DNA of 64,000 nt, from positions 1 through 64,000 of the forward strand of contig BDEJ01000043.1 in assembly GCA_001653155.1 (NCBI GenBank), given 5' to 3'. The notes beneath the pieces were generated by a model. It saw only the letters and a program-made list of their open reading frames with translations, made no database searches and had not been told where the DNA came from. Both the position numbers and the translations under genes were made by a program. This stretch comes from Porphyromonadaceae bacterium H1 (GTDB lineage Bacteria > Bacteroidota > Bacteroidia > Bacteroidales > Paludibacteraceae). Below, piece after piece: positions 30,001 through 38,322 of the stretch; positions within the stretch are counted from its first letter, which is position 1, and each line of letters opens with the position of its first letter.

Positions 30001-30624
30001 GAAGCTTCTATCGATTTAAATAGCTTCACGGCCTTCTCATGGCATCCCAACTCGACAACACAGCTGGAACTTACCAAGCTCTCTTCAATCCACTTCATCG
30101 TTCCGAGTGCAGAAATAGCCTCCGGAACAATCTATCTTGATGACATCAGGCTTTCGGGCAAGATTCCACCGGCAGCCGACTATGCCGGAACAAAAATTCT
30201 CCGTCGGAACGATAGATACCCTGCAAATGAAAGAGATGGAAGCGTAGTATATAATGGAAAGGAAGAAAGCTGTTCGGATAACGGTTTCACGACAGGACAG
30301 ACTCTCTACTACGCAGCTTTTGCCTACGACGACAAGAACAACTACTCCGCAGCAGCTCAATGGAAGATCGTGCTAATTCACAATTCCTTGGAAGAGACAA
30401 GCGGGAATAGAATAAAAATATCTTACCCAGGCATGAGTCCTAATGAAATACGCTATTGTGGAAAAATACGTTCCGCCAATGCCGTAAATATGGCCGGAAA
30501 AAGGATTGAGCTGCCCTTCTCCTCCGAAACAATTCATCTCTCTCACTTGGAAAAAGGCTTCTACTTTATAGAAATCCATCCTTTTGAAGGACGACAAGAA
30601 ACTTTCAAATTAATTAAAGAATGA
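27007..30624 (+). CDS. Second large T9SS-sorted metallophosphoesterase with beta-helix and carbohydrate-binding-like domain
   Basis: The 1,205-residue protein has a signal peptide (1-20) and a pectate-lyase-like beta-helix (about 20-360). A fibronectin-like purple-acid-phosphatase N domain follows (about 385-460, ending KANTKYYYTVGDG). A calcineurin-type phosphoesterase domain comes next, with SDTHE (Asp481, His483), NGDLIN, GNHE, FAHVG and FAGDDHSFEH. After an Ig-like region comes a galactose-binding-like sandwich (about 900-1060, FEHSTAGFVGSG to GTIYLDDIRLSG) like CBM11-type modules. A T9SS sorting domain closes the protein (FKLIKE end). All metal-binding motifs are present. The domain set suggests an extracellular enzyme that binds a polysaccharide and cleaves a phosphate link. 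The substrate is unknown. Confidence 0.85.
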   Translation: MKKQFLFLSLLLLYGINLTAAVITVEPGENTIKAALSTASAGDILELKTGTYISSSNIDITKSITLRAASGQDALITISGGASFRLRASNINVVFENLKIDGGGRTASQRAIKPYGAAFGKCSNTSLSIKGCSFQNMDRAIEVYSTTSEMTLSVTGSLFQNINRGIQIASYLDSGDPFHSTTRSDYELSLLSVDNCRFYNMQRALNIAGAYRSIKKTRIKNTTFKDIGDTSNNAIYFAAIDGDSNSHPFDFEMDHCTLYNCPNTRSVYLPNLNGCLISNCIAALAEKNSSCRSFAIYGANSSLKNSISHNIDPYIRSGATSQNISAADPLFVDAANGNFQLYKNSPAVGTATDGRNLGDPHWGVSTENSNPALLPYVPIKKPYSMCPTTSSVRILWQMPDSEATGVVYYGETEALGQQVSSSGGWNVAGEGYVHVVEISGLKANTKYYYTVGDGKRTFEKIQSTQTAPNSGSAFRIFTISDTHENAKKIWENMQDFVVGLQPNLTVLNGDLINEGDQRPWNNAFFTPGEKLLSKVPMISAVGNHETGDPLTFRYSTYYDYFSHFSHGASEGDIIDPRGESYHSSIYGDAHIIAININNDPSSPKFTPGSKQYTWLEEQIKNSSSKWIFLFAHVGIYTTGSHGEWSAEQKKIAPLLEKYALKGKHIIVFAGDDHSFEHLYKSGVHYVRPGCGRDANYAQKTFLIDYQYSLYYNQISCFSTLDMAADGKTILLTARDSVGNEFYSYTFSNTNSVSPSLYITRPNGKEGDVTDSIMIEWSCFDPVGDAKISLYYSSTKDGKNGKPILQNLPSYGIKKYWWNVRNLYPKGDYYIYGILSNSQGTSTSFGKGKIHLVDDTTAPPAPTDLKGVVQDDKIIMTWKNPTHATEIEKLLQNFEHSTAGFVGSGSSGNATLSTGSGYNSKSSLKIDYNVTAPWGEGSAVYKYASLQDLRSTPKLSFWYKGDGSSRKLRLVIKQDANADGAEDDWWYNESLSLSSTEWKEASIDLNSFTAFSWHPNSTTQLELTKLSSIHFIVPSAEIASGTIYLDDIRLSGKIPPAADYAGTKILRRNDRYPANERDGSVVYNGKEESCSDNGFTTGQTLYYAAFAYDDKNNYSAAAQWKIVLIHNSLEETSGNRIKISYPGMSPNEIRYCGKIRSANAVNMAGKRIELPFSSETIHLSHLEKGFYFIEIHPFEGRQETFKLIKE

Positions 30625-30684
30625 CAAACCCATTGCCTCTAAGTCTCAATAACAGAATATTAGAGGTAATATAAAATTAAAACC

Positions 30685-31932
30685 ATGAAAAAAATATTTT
30701 TTACAGCTTTATTCTTAAGCAGTATGCTATGCAGCATCAATGCACAAGTAACGATTGACGGCAATACGAGCGATTGGGACAAAATTCCGATTCTGAGCGA
30801 ACCCGGCGTATTCCCTTTTGCAAAAACAATCAATGAAAACGGCAAACTCTTCTTTATGTTCAAACTGGACGCCCCATTGGCTTCCGGTTGGAACATTATC
30901 GACATCTACCTCGATGCCGACTTGAAAGCGACTACCGGCATGAAGAGCGACTGGCTTTATACCCACTCCGGTATCGATTATCTGGTACAGGGTAGCGACA
31001 TCTTCGAGTATTCGGGCGCCCCCGGAACAAACGCCTGGAGTTGGAAATCAATCACGGGTAACAATGCGGAAAGACAAGTATCGGTCGACAATAAGTCGAT
31101 AGAATTATCTCTGCCCGTCACTGCCCTGAAAAGCAAATCGTTAGAGAGCAGCTACTCCGTAGCCATCCCCTATTACAACTCAACATGGACAACAGGAGAC
31201 CCTTCGGGTTACTTGCCTGCGAACGATTGGAATTTCTCAGAACGAAAAGCATTTACGGTGAAAGCACGAACCGAACTTAGATTAGGGGCATCGGCTGAAT
31301 TTACTGCGCCGAATGCCTATTACCATTCGTTTATGAAAGACGCTAACATCGCTCAGTATCTCGACTTCCAATCGGGAGCTTACTCCAGCGACAATCCAAA
31401 GCATTGGGCAAGCTGGGCGCTCGATTTAAGCGATCCCGCGAAGTACGACATGCAGATGATCTCGAGTGCAACGGCGAGTGGTAAGATCGAGTTAAGCCTC
31501 GTGAACAGAGCTGACAACAAAATAGTGAAAACATTCTCCGAGATATGGTATCCGGCCAATGCAAGTATGACGACCAATTCCTATGCATCATTGGATCTAT
31601 CGGATGTGCCGGCAGGAAAATACATGCTGAAACTACGCCATACCTCCGATTGGGATAGCGGGCTGAAAGTGGAGAAAATCAGCTTAAGCAAGACCGGAAC
31701 AGGCCTGGCAGAACAAAACTACGACTCAAACGCAATACTGAGAATTGAAGACGGTATGCTACACATAAGCACTCAAGAATCAACGGAAGTAAAACTGCTG
31801 TCTATAGAAGGGAAATTACTGCAAGAAGCCGGACCTGATCAAGCCTTCCTGTTTCCTTTAAAAAACGGATCATACATCGTAAGCCTGATAACAAATACTA
31901 AAAAACAAATTCATAAAATCACCGTTCAATAA
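30685..31932 (+). CDS. T9SS-sorted protein with CBM9-like N-terminal domain
   Basis: The 415-residue protein has a signal peptide (to SINAQ). A domain starting VTIDGNTSDWDKIP then follows, the usual opening of CBM9/DOMON-like carbohydrate-binding folds, to about residue 190. A second beta-rich domain (about 195-335) follows, and a T9SS C-terminal domain ends KITVQ. No catalytic motif was recognised. It is therefore most likely a surface or secreted binding protein for the locus's glycan. The gene sits 60 bp after the second metallophosphoesterase and 38 bp before a SusE/F-position lipoprotein gene, all on the plus strand. The binding role is inferred from the fold and context. Confidence 0.7.
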   Translation: MKKIFFTALFLSSMLCSINAQVTIDGNTSDWDKIPILSEPGVFPFAKTINENGKLFFMFKLDAPLASGWNIIDIYLDADLKATTGMKSDWLYTHSGIDYLVQGSDIFEYSGAPGTNAWSWKSITGNNAERQVSVDNKSIELSLPVTALKSKSLESSYSVAIPYYNSTWTTGDPSGYLPANDWNFSERKAFTVKARTELRLGASAEFTAPNAYYHSFMKDANIAQYLDFQSGAYSSDNPKHWASWALDLSDPAKYDMQMISSATASGKIELSLVNRADNKIVKTFSEIWYPANASMTTNSYASLDLSDVPAGKYMLKLRHTSDWDSGLKVEKISLSKTGTGLAEQNYDSNAILRIEDGMLHISTQESTEVKLLSIEGKLLQEAGPDQAFLFPLKNGSYIVSLITNTKKQIHKITVQ

Positions 31933-31970
31933 AAAGAGCTATCTATTAACCCTTTAAATCATATTTTGTT

Positions 31971-33758
31971 ATGAAAACAACATGCCAATATCTTTTCATT
32001 GCGCTCATTACGGCATCTTTGGCGGTTATTCCTGCCTGTAAAACAGATGAGCCTGTAAAACCCAATGAGAAAAAACCGAAAGTGGAAAATCTGGTCGTGA
32101 CACCCACAAGCGACTTAAAATACGGAGACAAAATAACAGTAAGCGCGAATCTCTCCGACGAAGTGGGCCTACGTATGTACACCATACAAATGAGCAATTC
32201 TACCGGAAGCATTTATTCCAAAAGCGAAATGCTTACCGGAAAAGCATTTACCTTAAACCTGGAGTTACCCATTCCGCTACCCAAGAATGCCGTTGCCGGC
32301 GACATGAAAATCGCTATCACGGTGAAGAATTCGGGTAACCAGCTGGCAACCGCCGAAAATGTGATCAAAAATTTGGCCTTACCAAGTTTCGAGCAACTCT
32401 ATCTCATTATCAACAGCACCGCCTTTCCCATGATCAAAAACGGAGATGTGTATGAAACGGAAGATTTTTTCCCAGCTGAGGCCAAAGGAAAAATCTATGC
32501 AAATCCCGACAAAAGCGGTTTGTATTGGGGTGAAGAAAATGCTGAAATTAAAGCATTGGGAGCAAACGACATTGTCATCGGAAAAGACGAAGAAAAATTT
32601 TTCAAAGTTTCTTTCAATCCCGTCAGCTTTACACTGACAATGGGCAATCCGCAAGATTGGAAACCTATGGACGAAAGTTTATATATCTACGGAGATATTT
32701 CGGGACATTGGGCAGATGGGGAGATAAAAGAAGAAAAAAAACACGTAAAAATGAAAGGACTCACTCTGGGCAACTGGAAAATGTGGACTTGGACTCCACC
32801 CAATACAGGATCAGAAAAACCGGGTGACGACATGTGGGGAAACATTAAAGCCGGACAGTTCCGCTTCAAAAAAGCCGGTAAGGAGGAATACATTACCTAC
32901 AGTGCCGGACAAATTGTTACGGGTGCCGATAACAAAGCGAACAGCTTCGTAATAACAGATGGCGGCAATTATACCTTTAAGATTTTTGCCAATTCCGACA
33001 ATGCGATTCAAGAAGTGCGCATGGATAACGGCAACAGAAGATTGGTTTACAAAAACGACGGCATCTATATCAATGGAACCAAAGCGGGTTCGGCAATTAC
33101 GTTTGCAGGCAGCTCTCTGACATTAAAGCCGGGCCACTTTTTCGCATACGAAGGCACACTTAATCTAAACAAGGACCAAAGCATCAGCGCATCAGGTGTT
33201 GATTTGCGGCAGGCATTCTGCGATCCCGATGTATTTACAGGAAAAGGTAACAGCACTTGGAGTTGCATACAAGCTTCCGGCGAGTATTACGTCTGCATCG
33301 ATGCTTTCTCGGGCAATATTTATATCCGCAACAACAAAGGCTATCCCGACGCCATCTATATGGATGGATGGAGCTGGGGAAAATTCAAAGATAACGCGAA
33401 AGGCGACTGGGAACCCTCATCAAGACTGACCCTTTACAAAACAGGCACTGGCAATGTGTATGAGGGCCAACTTTACATATATCCTTGGGGTGGCGATGTC
33501 TCCTTCTTTGCGGCACCGGCAATCGAAGGCAGCGACTTCGCGAAACGCGAAATTTTTGGGAAATACTTCGAAAACGTACTCTTAAACGGGAACAACGTCA
33601 AATTTCCCGAAGGATTGGCAGAAGGTTACTATAAAGTTTCCGTTGATCTCAAAGACGGCTTCACTTTCGATACTGCCCAACAGGACGGAACTACAACAAA
33701 TTACCTGTTATTACCCACAAATAACAAGAAATTTACGGTAAAATTCACCCCGCTATAA
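31971..33758 (+). CDS. SusE/SusF-position surface glycan-binding lipoprotein (DUF5125/DUF5121-like), 595 aa
   Basis: The signal ends VIPACK, so the protein is lipidated. The sequence starts with an Ig-like domain (about 35-135, LVVTPTSDLKYGDKITVSANL), followed by repeated beta-sandwich units with aromatic-rich loops (WKPMDESLYIYGDISGHWAD; MDGWSWGKFKDN; YIYPWGGDVSFF). These resemble the tandem binding modules of SusE/SusF and of the DUF5125/DUF5121 lipoproteins of Bacteroidales glycan loci. Exposed tryptophans suggest carbohydrate stacking. No catalytic residues were recognised. It lies downstream of the CBM9-like gene, and its stop is followed by two strong hairpins before the GH31 gene, so it may close the first, more highly expressed part of the operon. 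Confidence 0.75.
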   Translation: MKTTCQYLFIALITASLAVIPACKTDEPVKPNEKKPKVENLVVTPTSDLKYGDKITVSANLSDEVGLRMYTIQMSNSTGSIYSKSEMLTGKAFTLNLELPIPLPKNAVAGDMKIAITVKNSGNQLATAENVIKNLALPSFEQLYLIINSTAFPMIKNGDVYETEDFFPAEAKGKIYANPDKSGLYWGEENAEIKALGANDIVIGKDEEKFFKVSFNPVSFTLTMGNPQDWKPMDESLYIYGDISGHWADGEIKEEKKHVKMKGLTLGNWKMWTWTPPNTGSEKPGDDMWGNIKAGQFRFKKAGKEEYITYSAGQIVTGADNKANSFVITDGGNYTFKIFANSDNAIQEVRMDNGNRRLVYKNDGIYINGTKAGSAITFAGSSLTLKPGHFFAYEGTLNLNKDQSISASGVDLRQAFCDPDVFTGKGNSTWSCIQASGEYYVCIDAFSGNIYIRNNKGYPDAIYMDGWSWGKFKDNAKGDWEPSSRLTLYKTGTGNVYEGQLYIYPWGGDVSFFAAPAIEGSDFAKREIFGKYFENVLLNGNNVKFPEGLAEGYYKVSVDLKDGFTFDTAQQDGTTTNYLLLPTNNKKFTVKFTPL

Positions 33759-33773
33759 ACATATCAAACACGC

Positions 33774-33836
33774 CATCTTTAAAGATGCTCCGAGACATCT
33801 GCGTCATTAATCGCTTTTGAGCGATTGGTGACGCAG
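33774..33836 (+). terminator. Palindrome plus 17-bp hairpin between binding-protein and GH31 genes
   Basis: CATCTTTAAAGATG (33774-33787) is a perfect palindrome. The segment 33799-33815 then pairs with 33820-33836 over 17 positions (two of them G-U), with a TTTG loop. There is no T-tract, so partial termination or transcript processing is more likely than full termination. Confidence 0.5.
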
Positions 33837-33876
33837 ACTCTCTCGCAAACACAATAAGCAACATTCTAATGAAATT

Positions 33877-35484
33877 ATGATGCCGAAGCAAGCTCTTATA
33901 TCTGTTTTACTCTTATTCAGCACTTGCTCGTTTGTAGCTTTTTCTCAGCACAGCATTCCCGTCGAAGAGGGAGAATTCTGGTATGGCGGCGCAGTAAACG
34001 AAGGGGACAAAATGCCCATGAAAGAAGGCTATTCCAATAGTCTGATTAATTTCATACAAGGCAATCAGGCCGCTCCTCTGCTTATTTCCTCCAAAGGCCG
34101 TTACATCTGGAGCGAGGCTCCCTTTGCCTGGAAGTTGCAGGAGGGCAAACTCATTATTACCGAGAATAAAAGCCCCATCGACTTGCAGAAAGGCGGAAAC
34201 AATCTGAAAGGAGCCTACCGGACGGCTTCCAAAAAGTATTTCCCCACCATGGGAAAGATGCCGGACACAACGCTTTTTATTGCCCCGCAGTACAACACTT
34301 GGATTGAGCTGATTTACAATCAAAATCAAGAGGATATTCTAAAATACGCCCGAAGCATCGTTAACAATAATTATCCGCCGGGGGTATTGATGATAGACGA
34401 TAACTGGGCGCCGTATTACGGTAAATTTGAATTCCGTAAGGATCGCTTCCCCGATGCCAAAGCCATGGTGGACGAACTCCATGCCCTCGGATTCAAGGTG
34501 ATGTTGTGGGTATGTCCCTTCATTTCGCCGGATACGGAGGTATTCAGAGAGTTGCACAAGGATAGCCTACTGTTGATGAGCAACGAAGGGAAGGCTGAAA
34601 TGAAGCGTAGGGAAGCACAAGATCCGGCACTAATCAATTGGTGGAATGGCTACAGTGCCGTATTGGACTTCAGCAACCCTCGTGCCGCCCTGTGGTTCGA
34701 TAAGCAATTGGAAAGTGTGGTAAAACGTTACGGCATAGACGGATTTAAGCTGGATGCCGGCGATCCCGAGTTCTACGCCGGAAACACAGTCTCCTACGTA
34801 AAAGGCACTGCGCCCAACGAACACTGCGAACTCTTCGGAATGTTCGGACTGAAGTATCCGTTAAACGAGTATCGAGCCATGTGGAAGCGGGGTGGCCAAC
34901 CCTTGGCCGAGCGCTTAAGGGATAAATTCCATACTTGGGAGGATCTCCGGAAACTGATTCCGCACATCACAATTTCGGGATTACTCGGATATGCTTTTAC
35001 CTGTCCCGACATGATCGGAGGAGGTGATTATTCCTCCTTTATCGATGGAAAATCCTTGGATCAGGAGCTAATCGTACGCTCCGCTCAGTGCCATGCTCTG
35101 ATGCCGATGATGCAGTTTTCGGTAGCCCCTTGGCGCATACTCGACAGCAAGCACCACGAAGCCGTAAAAAAAGCCGTTGCGCTGCGCCAAACCCTCATAC
35201 CGGAATTGATGCTGTGGGTACGAAATGCAGCCGAAACGGGCGAACCGATCGTCCGGAGTATGGAGTACGAATTTCCGGGACAAGGTTTCGAGGCTTGTCA
35301 AGATCAATTCATGTTAGGAAATCGCATTTTGGTAGCACCGATGCTCGTGAAAGCGACCCAACGCGCAGTAAAATTTCCTGCCGGAGTCTGGCTTGGGAGC
35401 GATGGGAAAAAATATAAAGGTAGTAGTCAGCAAGTTTTCAATGTGCCGATAGATACCTTATTATGGTTCCGCAAAATCAAATAA
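33877..35484 (+). CDS. GH31-family glycoside hydrolase
   Basis: The 535-residue protein has a signal peptide (1-24), an N-terminal beta domain and a (beta/alpha)8 barrel. Barrel marks are GVLMIDDNWAPYYGKFEF, GFKVMLWVCPFIS and GIDGFKLDAGD. In GH31 enzymes the last motif carries the nucleophile (Asp293); Asp378 in CPDMIGGGD fits the acid/base. A C-terminal beta domain follows. The KLDAGD and DMIGG wording differs from classical alpha-glucosidases (WxDMNE) and resembles the GH31 branch that includes MYORG-type alpha-galactosidases, so an alpha-galactosidase or other alpha-glycosidase role is possible. It is exported, probably periplasmic. The next gene starts 47 bp after the stop. Confidence 0.85.
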   Translation: MMPKQALISVLLLFSTCSFVAFSQHSIPVEEGEFWYGGAVNEGDKMPMKEGYSNSLINFIQGNQAAPLLISSKGRYIWSEAPFAWKLQEGKLIITENKSPIDLQKGGNNLKGAYRTASKKYFPTMGKMPDTTLFIAPQYNTWIELIYNQNQEDILKYARSIVNNNYPPGVLMIDDNWAPYYGKFEFRKDRFPDAKAMVDELHALGFKVMLWVCPFISPDTEVFRELHKDSLLLMSNEGKAEMKRREAQDPALINWWNGYSAVLDFSNPRAALWFDKQLESVVKRYGIDGFKLDAGDPEFYAGNTVSYVKGTAPNEHCELFGMFGLKYPLNEYRAMWKRGGQPLAERLRDKFHTWEDLRKLIPHITISGLLGYAFTCPDMIGGGDYSSFIDGKSLDQELIVRSAQCHALMPMMQFSVAPWRILDSKHHEAVKKAVALRQTLIPELMLWVRNAAETGEPIVRSMEYEFPGQGFEACQDQFMLGNRILVAPMLVKATQRAVKFPAGVWLGSDGKKYKGSSQQVFNVPIDTLLWFRKIK

Positions 35485-35531
35485 GACAGACGCAAAAACA
35501 ACAAGTTAATTTTCAACTCAATCTGCTGAAC

Positions 35532-36806
35532 ATGAAAGCAAAGCCTTTATGGACGACAATGTGTTTTATCTGGCTTCTATCAATGGCTTGTGGAGAATCC
35601 AAGCAACAGCCGGATAAGATGGAATACCAGGCCCTCCCCCTCCAGAGCAGCATCGACTCGGTAGCGCCAATGACCGGAATCGTATTGTGGACGAACAACC
35701 CCCTGAATTACACGCAAGCTATTTCTTTGGAATTCTCCTACATGCTCTACAAGGATGTGGTAAAAGCCAAAGGGGTTTACGACTGGAGCAGTGTGGACAG
35801 ATTGCTCGAAGCAGTAGCTTCACGAGGGCATCATGCCATTCTGCGCTTTCGCTATGTATACGTTGGAGACAAAGAAAGCGCTGTACCTCAATACATCCGC
35901 GACTTACCGGACTACGAGGAGACAATCGCTATCAGCGAGGGACGCGAAACCTGCTTCCCCGATTGGCGGCATCCTGAACTACAACGTTTCCATCTTGAAT
36001 TTCATAAAAAACTGGCCGAAAGATACAACCACGATAAGCGGATTGCTTTTCTCCAAACCGGTTTCGGGCTTTGGGCGGAATACCATATTTATCAAGGCAG
36101 CTTTATTCTGGGAAGAACCTTTCCTTCGAAAGATTTTCAAGCCCGATTTTTTCGTGTAATGAATGAAAACTTTACCGAACTGCCGTGGAGCATCTCCAAA
36201 GATGCGGCCAACGAGCAATATTCACCTTTTTCCGCACAAGCCGAGCTAAAAAAGCTGAAATTCGGAATCTTCGACGATTCGTTTATGCACGAAAAACACG
36301 ACGAATACAATACCGATTGCTGGAACTTCTTCGACCGGAACCGTTATAAGCACTCTCCTGCCGGGGGCGAGTTCGGGTATTATCGCGATTACGACCAAAG
36401 GCATGTGCTTGACCCAGAGGGAATATACGGAAGAAATTTCGAGTCGGAGGCAAAAAAATTTCACATTACCTACATGATTGGTAACGATCAGCCTCGATAT
36501 CAATCTTTAGAAAGGATCAAAGAAGCAAGCATGGCCTGCGGCTACAAATTCAGCATTACTCGATTTGCCGCATCAAGCGATTCGGTATTGGTAGAAATAA
36601 AAAACACAGGCGTGGCTCCCATTTACCGGGATGCCTATGTGACGGTAGATGGAATAAGATCCTCGAAATCGCTACGTAAACTGCAACCTAACAGCAGAAT
36701 GCGTCTTGCATTTAAACGAAAAACAGCTAAGCCTCAGCTGAGCATTGAAAGCGATTTCCTGCTTGAGGGACAAAAAATTAAATTTGCAGCAGATTTAAAA
36801 CAATAA
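35532..36806 (+). CDS. Second DUF4832-type lipoprotein, 424 aa
   Basis: The start at 35532 gives a lipoprotein signal (LLSMACG); the frame is open from 35463 and overlaps the GH31 end. The protein has a barrel-like region with SLEFSYMLYKDVVKAKGVYDW, HHAILRFRYVY and FLQTGFGLWAEYHIYQGSF. A C-terminal sandwich (about 340-424) carries the wording VEIKNTGVAPIYRDAYV, close to the DUF4832 end of the first copy. The NPERGF opening of the first copy is missing. The conserved acidic residue in GLWAEYH matches GEWYY of the other copy in position. The function is unknown; a surface glycoside hydrolase or binding protein is plausible. It lies between the GH31 and GH109-like genes. Confidence 0.75.
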   Translation: MKAKPLWTTMCFIWLLSMACGESKQQPDKMEYQALPLQSSIDSVAPMTGIVLWTNNPLNYTQAISLEFSYMLYKDVVKAKGVYDWSSVDRLLEAVASRGHHAILRFRYVYVGDKESAVPQYIRDLPDYEETIAISEGRETCFPDWRHPELQRFHLEFHKKLAERYNHDKRIAFLQTGFGLWAEYHIYQGSFILGRTFPSKDFQARFFRVMNENFTELPWSISKDAANEQYSPFSAQAELKKLKFGIFDDSFMHEKHDEYNTDCWNFFDRNRYKHSPAGGEFGYYRDYDQRHVLDPEGIYGRNFESEAKKFHITYMIGNDQPRYQSLERIKEASMACGYKFSITRFAASSDSVLVEIKNTGVAPIYRDAYVTVDGIRSSKSLRKLQPNSRMRLAFKRKTAKPQLSIESDFLLEGQKIKFAADLKQ

Positions 36807-36822
36807 CTTAAAAAAAACAATT

Positions 36823-38247
36823 ATGAAGAAAAACATCCTATTGGCACTCGCAGTAATTCTGGCAGCCGGGCTGCAGACACAGTGCGTTAAGAGCGATAAG
36901 CATTCACAAGGGCAAGAAGCAAAAATAATTAAAACAGAAACACCTTCTCGACCGGCAGGACAGGAACACGCCCTGCTAATGACGGCTCCCAAGCTCGATA
37001 CCGTGAGAGTCGGATTTATTGGTTTGGGTATGCGCGGTCCGAGCGCCGTAGAGCGTTTCACACACATCGAAGGCGTAAAAATCCTTGCTCTCTGCGACAT
37101 ATACCAACAACAAGTAGATAGTTGCCAAAATATTTTACGGCGGGCAGGCTGGCCCGAGGCCACAGGTTATGCCGGCAGCCCCGAGGCTTGGAAGCAACTC
37201 TGCGAACGAAGCGACATTGATTTGGTGTACATCTGTACGGATTGGCGCTCGCATGCTGAAATGGCGCTTTACGCTATGGAACGAGGTAAGCACGTAGCCA
37301 TAGAAGTACCCGCCGCTATGAATATGAAAGACATCTGGGCGCTCATCGATGCATCCGAAAGGACACGGAAACACTGCATGATGCTTGAAAACTGCATTTA
37401 CGATTTCTTCGAACTCACCACCCTCAATATGGCCCAACAAGGAGTTTTCGGTGAAATACTCCATGCTGAAGGTGCATACATCCACAATTTGGACGAAATA
37501 TGGGAACTCTATTGGAACAACTGGCGACTCGATTACAACGAGCAGCACCGTGGCGACGTATATCCCACACACGGAATCGGTCCGGTTTGCCAAGCGCTGG
37601 ACATACATCGCGGAGACAAAATGAACTACTTGGTATCCGTTGACACCAAAGCCGTAAACGGCCCGGCAACGGTAAAAAGACTGCAAGGAAGGGAAAGCAG
37701 CAACTTCAAGAACGGAGACCATACCATGACCATGATACGCAGCGAAAAGGGAAAAACCATCCTCATACAGCACAACGTAATGACTCCCCGTCCCTACAGC
37801 CGCATGTATCAGCTTACCGGAACCGACGGATTTGCCAACAAATATCCGATAGAAGGCTATGCCTTACGCCCGAAGCAGTTAACCGGAGAAGGAAAACTGA
37901 TTGAGAATTTCTCGGCACACGACTTCCTTTCCGAAAAAGCCAAAGAAGCCCTGATGGAGAAATACAAACACCCCATATTGAAAGACATCGAAGAAAAAGC
38001 TAAAAAAGTAGGTGGACACGGAGGTATGGACTTCATCATGGATTATCGCTTGATTTACTGCCTGCGCAACGGCCTGCCTCTCGACATGGATGTGTACGAC
38101 ATGGCTGAATGGTGCTGCTTGACGGAACTGACAGCCATTTCGCTCGAAAACAACAGTGCCCCGGTAGAAATACCCGATTTCACGCGAGGTGCATGGAATC
38201 AAGTACAGGGATACCGACACGCCTTTGCCGAACAAACGGGGAAATAG
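36823..38247 (+). CDS. Gfo/Idh/MocA-fold protein resembling GH109 alpha-N-acetylgalactosaminidase
   Basis: The 474-residue protein has an N-terminal export signal. A Rossmann domain follows (VRVGFIGLGMRGP at about 52-64, then LALCDIY), then an oxidoreductase-type C-terminal domain. The segments GKHVAIEVPAAM, QHRGDVYPTHGIGPV (His250) and ALDIHRGDKMNYLVS closely follow the wording of GH109 enzymes, which bind NAD tightly and cleave terminal alpha-GalNAc (blood-group A type) by a redox-assisted mechanism. An ordinary sugar dehydrogenase is less likely, because the protein is exported. Specificity beyond alpha-linked HexNAc cannot be read from sequence. It is 16 bp after the DUF4832 gene and belongs to the same transcript. 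Confidence 0.82.
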   Translation: MKKNILLALAVILAAGLQTQCVKSDKHSQGQEAKIIKTETPSRPAGQEHALLMTAPKLDTVRVGFIGLGMRGPSAVERFTHIEGVKILALCDIYQQQVDSCQNILRRAGWPEATGYAGSPEAWKQLCERSDIDLVYICTDWRSHAEMALYAMERGKHVAIEVPAAMNMKDIWALIDASERTRKHCMMLENCIYDFFELTTLNMAQQGVFGEILHAEGAYIHNLDEIWELYWNNWRLDYNEQHRGDVYPTHGIGPVCQALDIHRGDKMNYLVSVDTKAVNGPATVKRLQGRESSNFKNGDHTMTMIRSEKGKTILIQHNVMTPRPYSRMYQLTGTDGFANKYPIEGYALRPKQLTGEGKLIENFSAHDFLSEKAKEALMEKYKHPILKDIEEKAKKVGGHGGMDFIMDYRLIYCLRNGLPLDMDVYDMAEWCCLTELTAISLENNSAPVEIPDFTRGAWNQVQGYRHAFAEQTGK

Positions 38248-38322
38248 AGAGCAGGAAAAAACGACCCGACATAGAGGTTTAAAGCGTAATCGCATCAGTT
38301 TCACCACAAAAAGAAAAGACGA

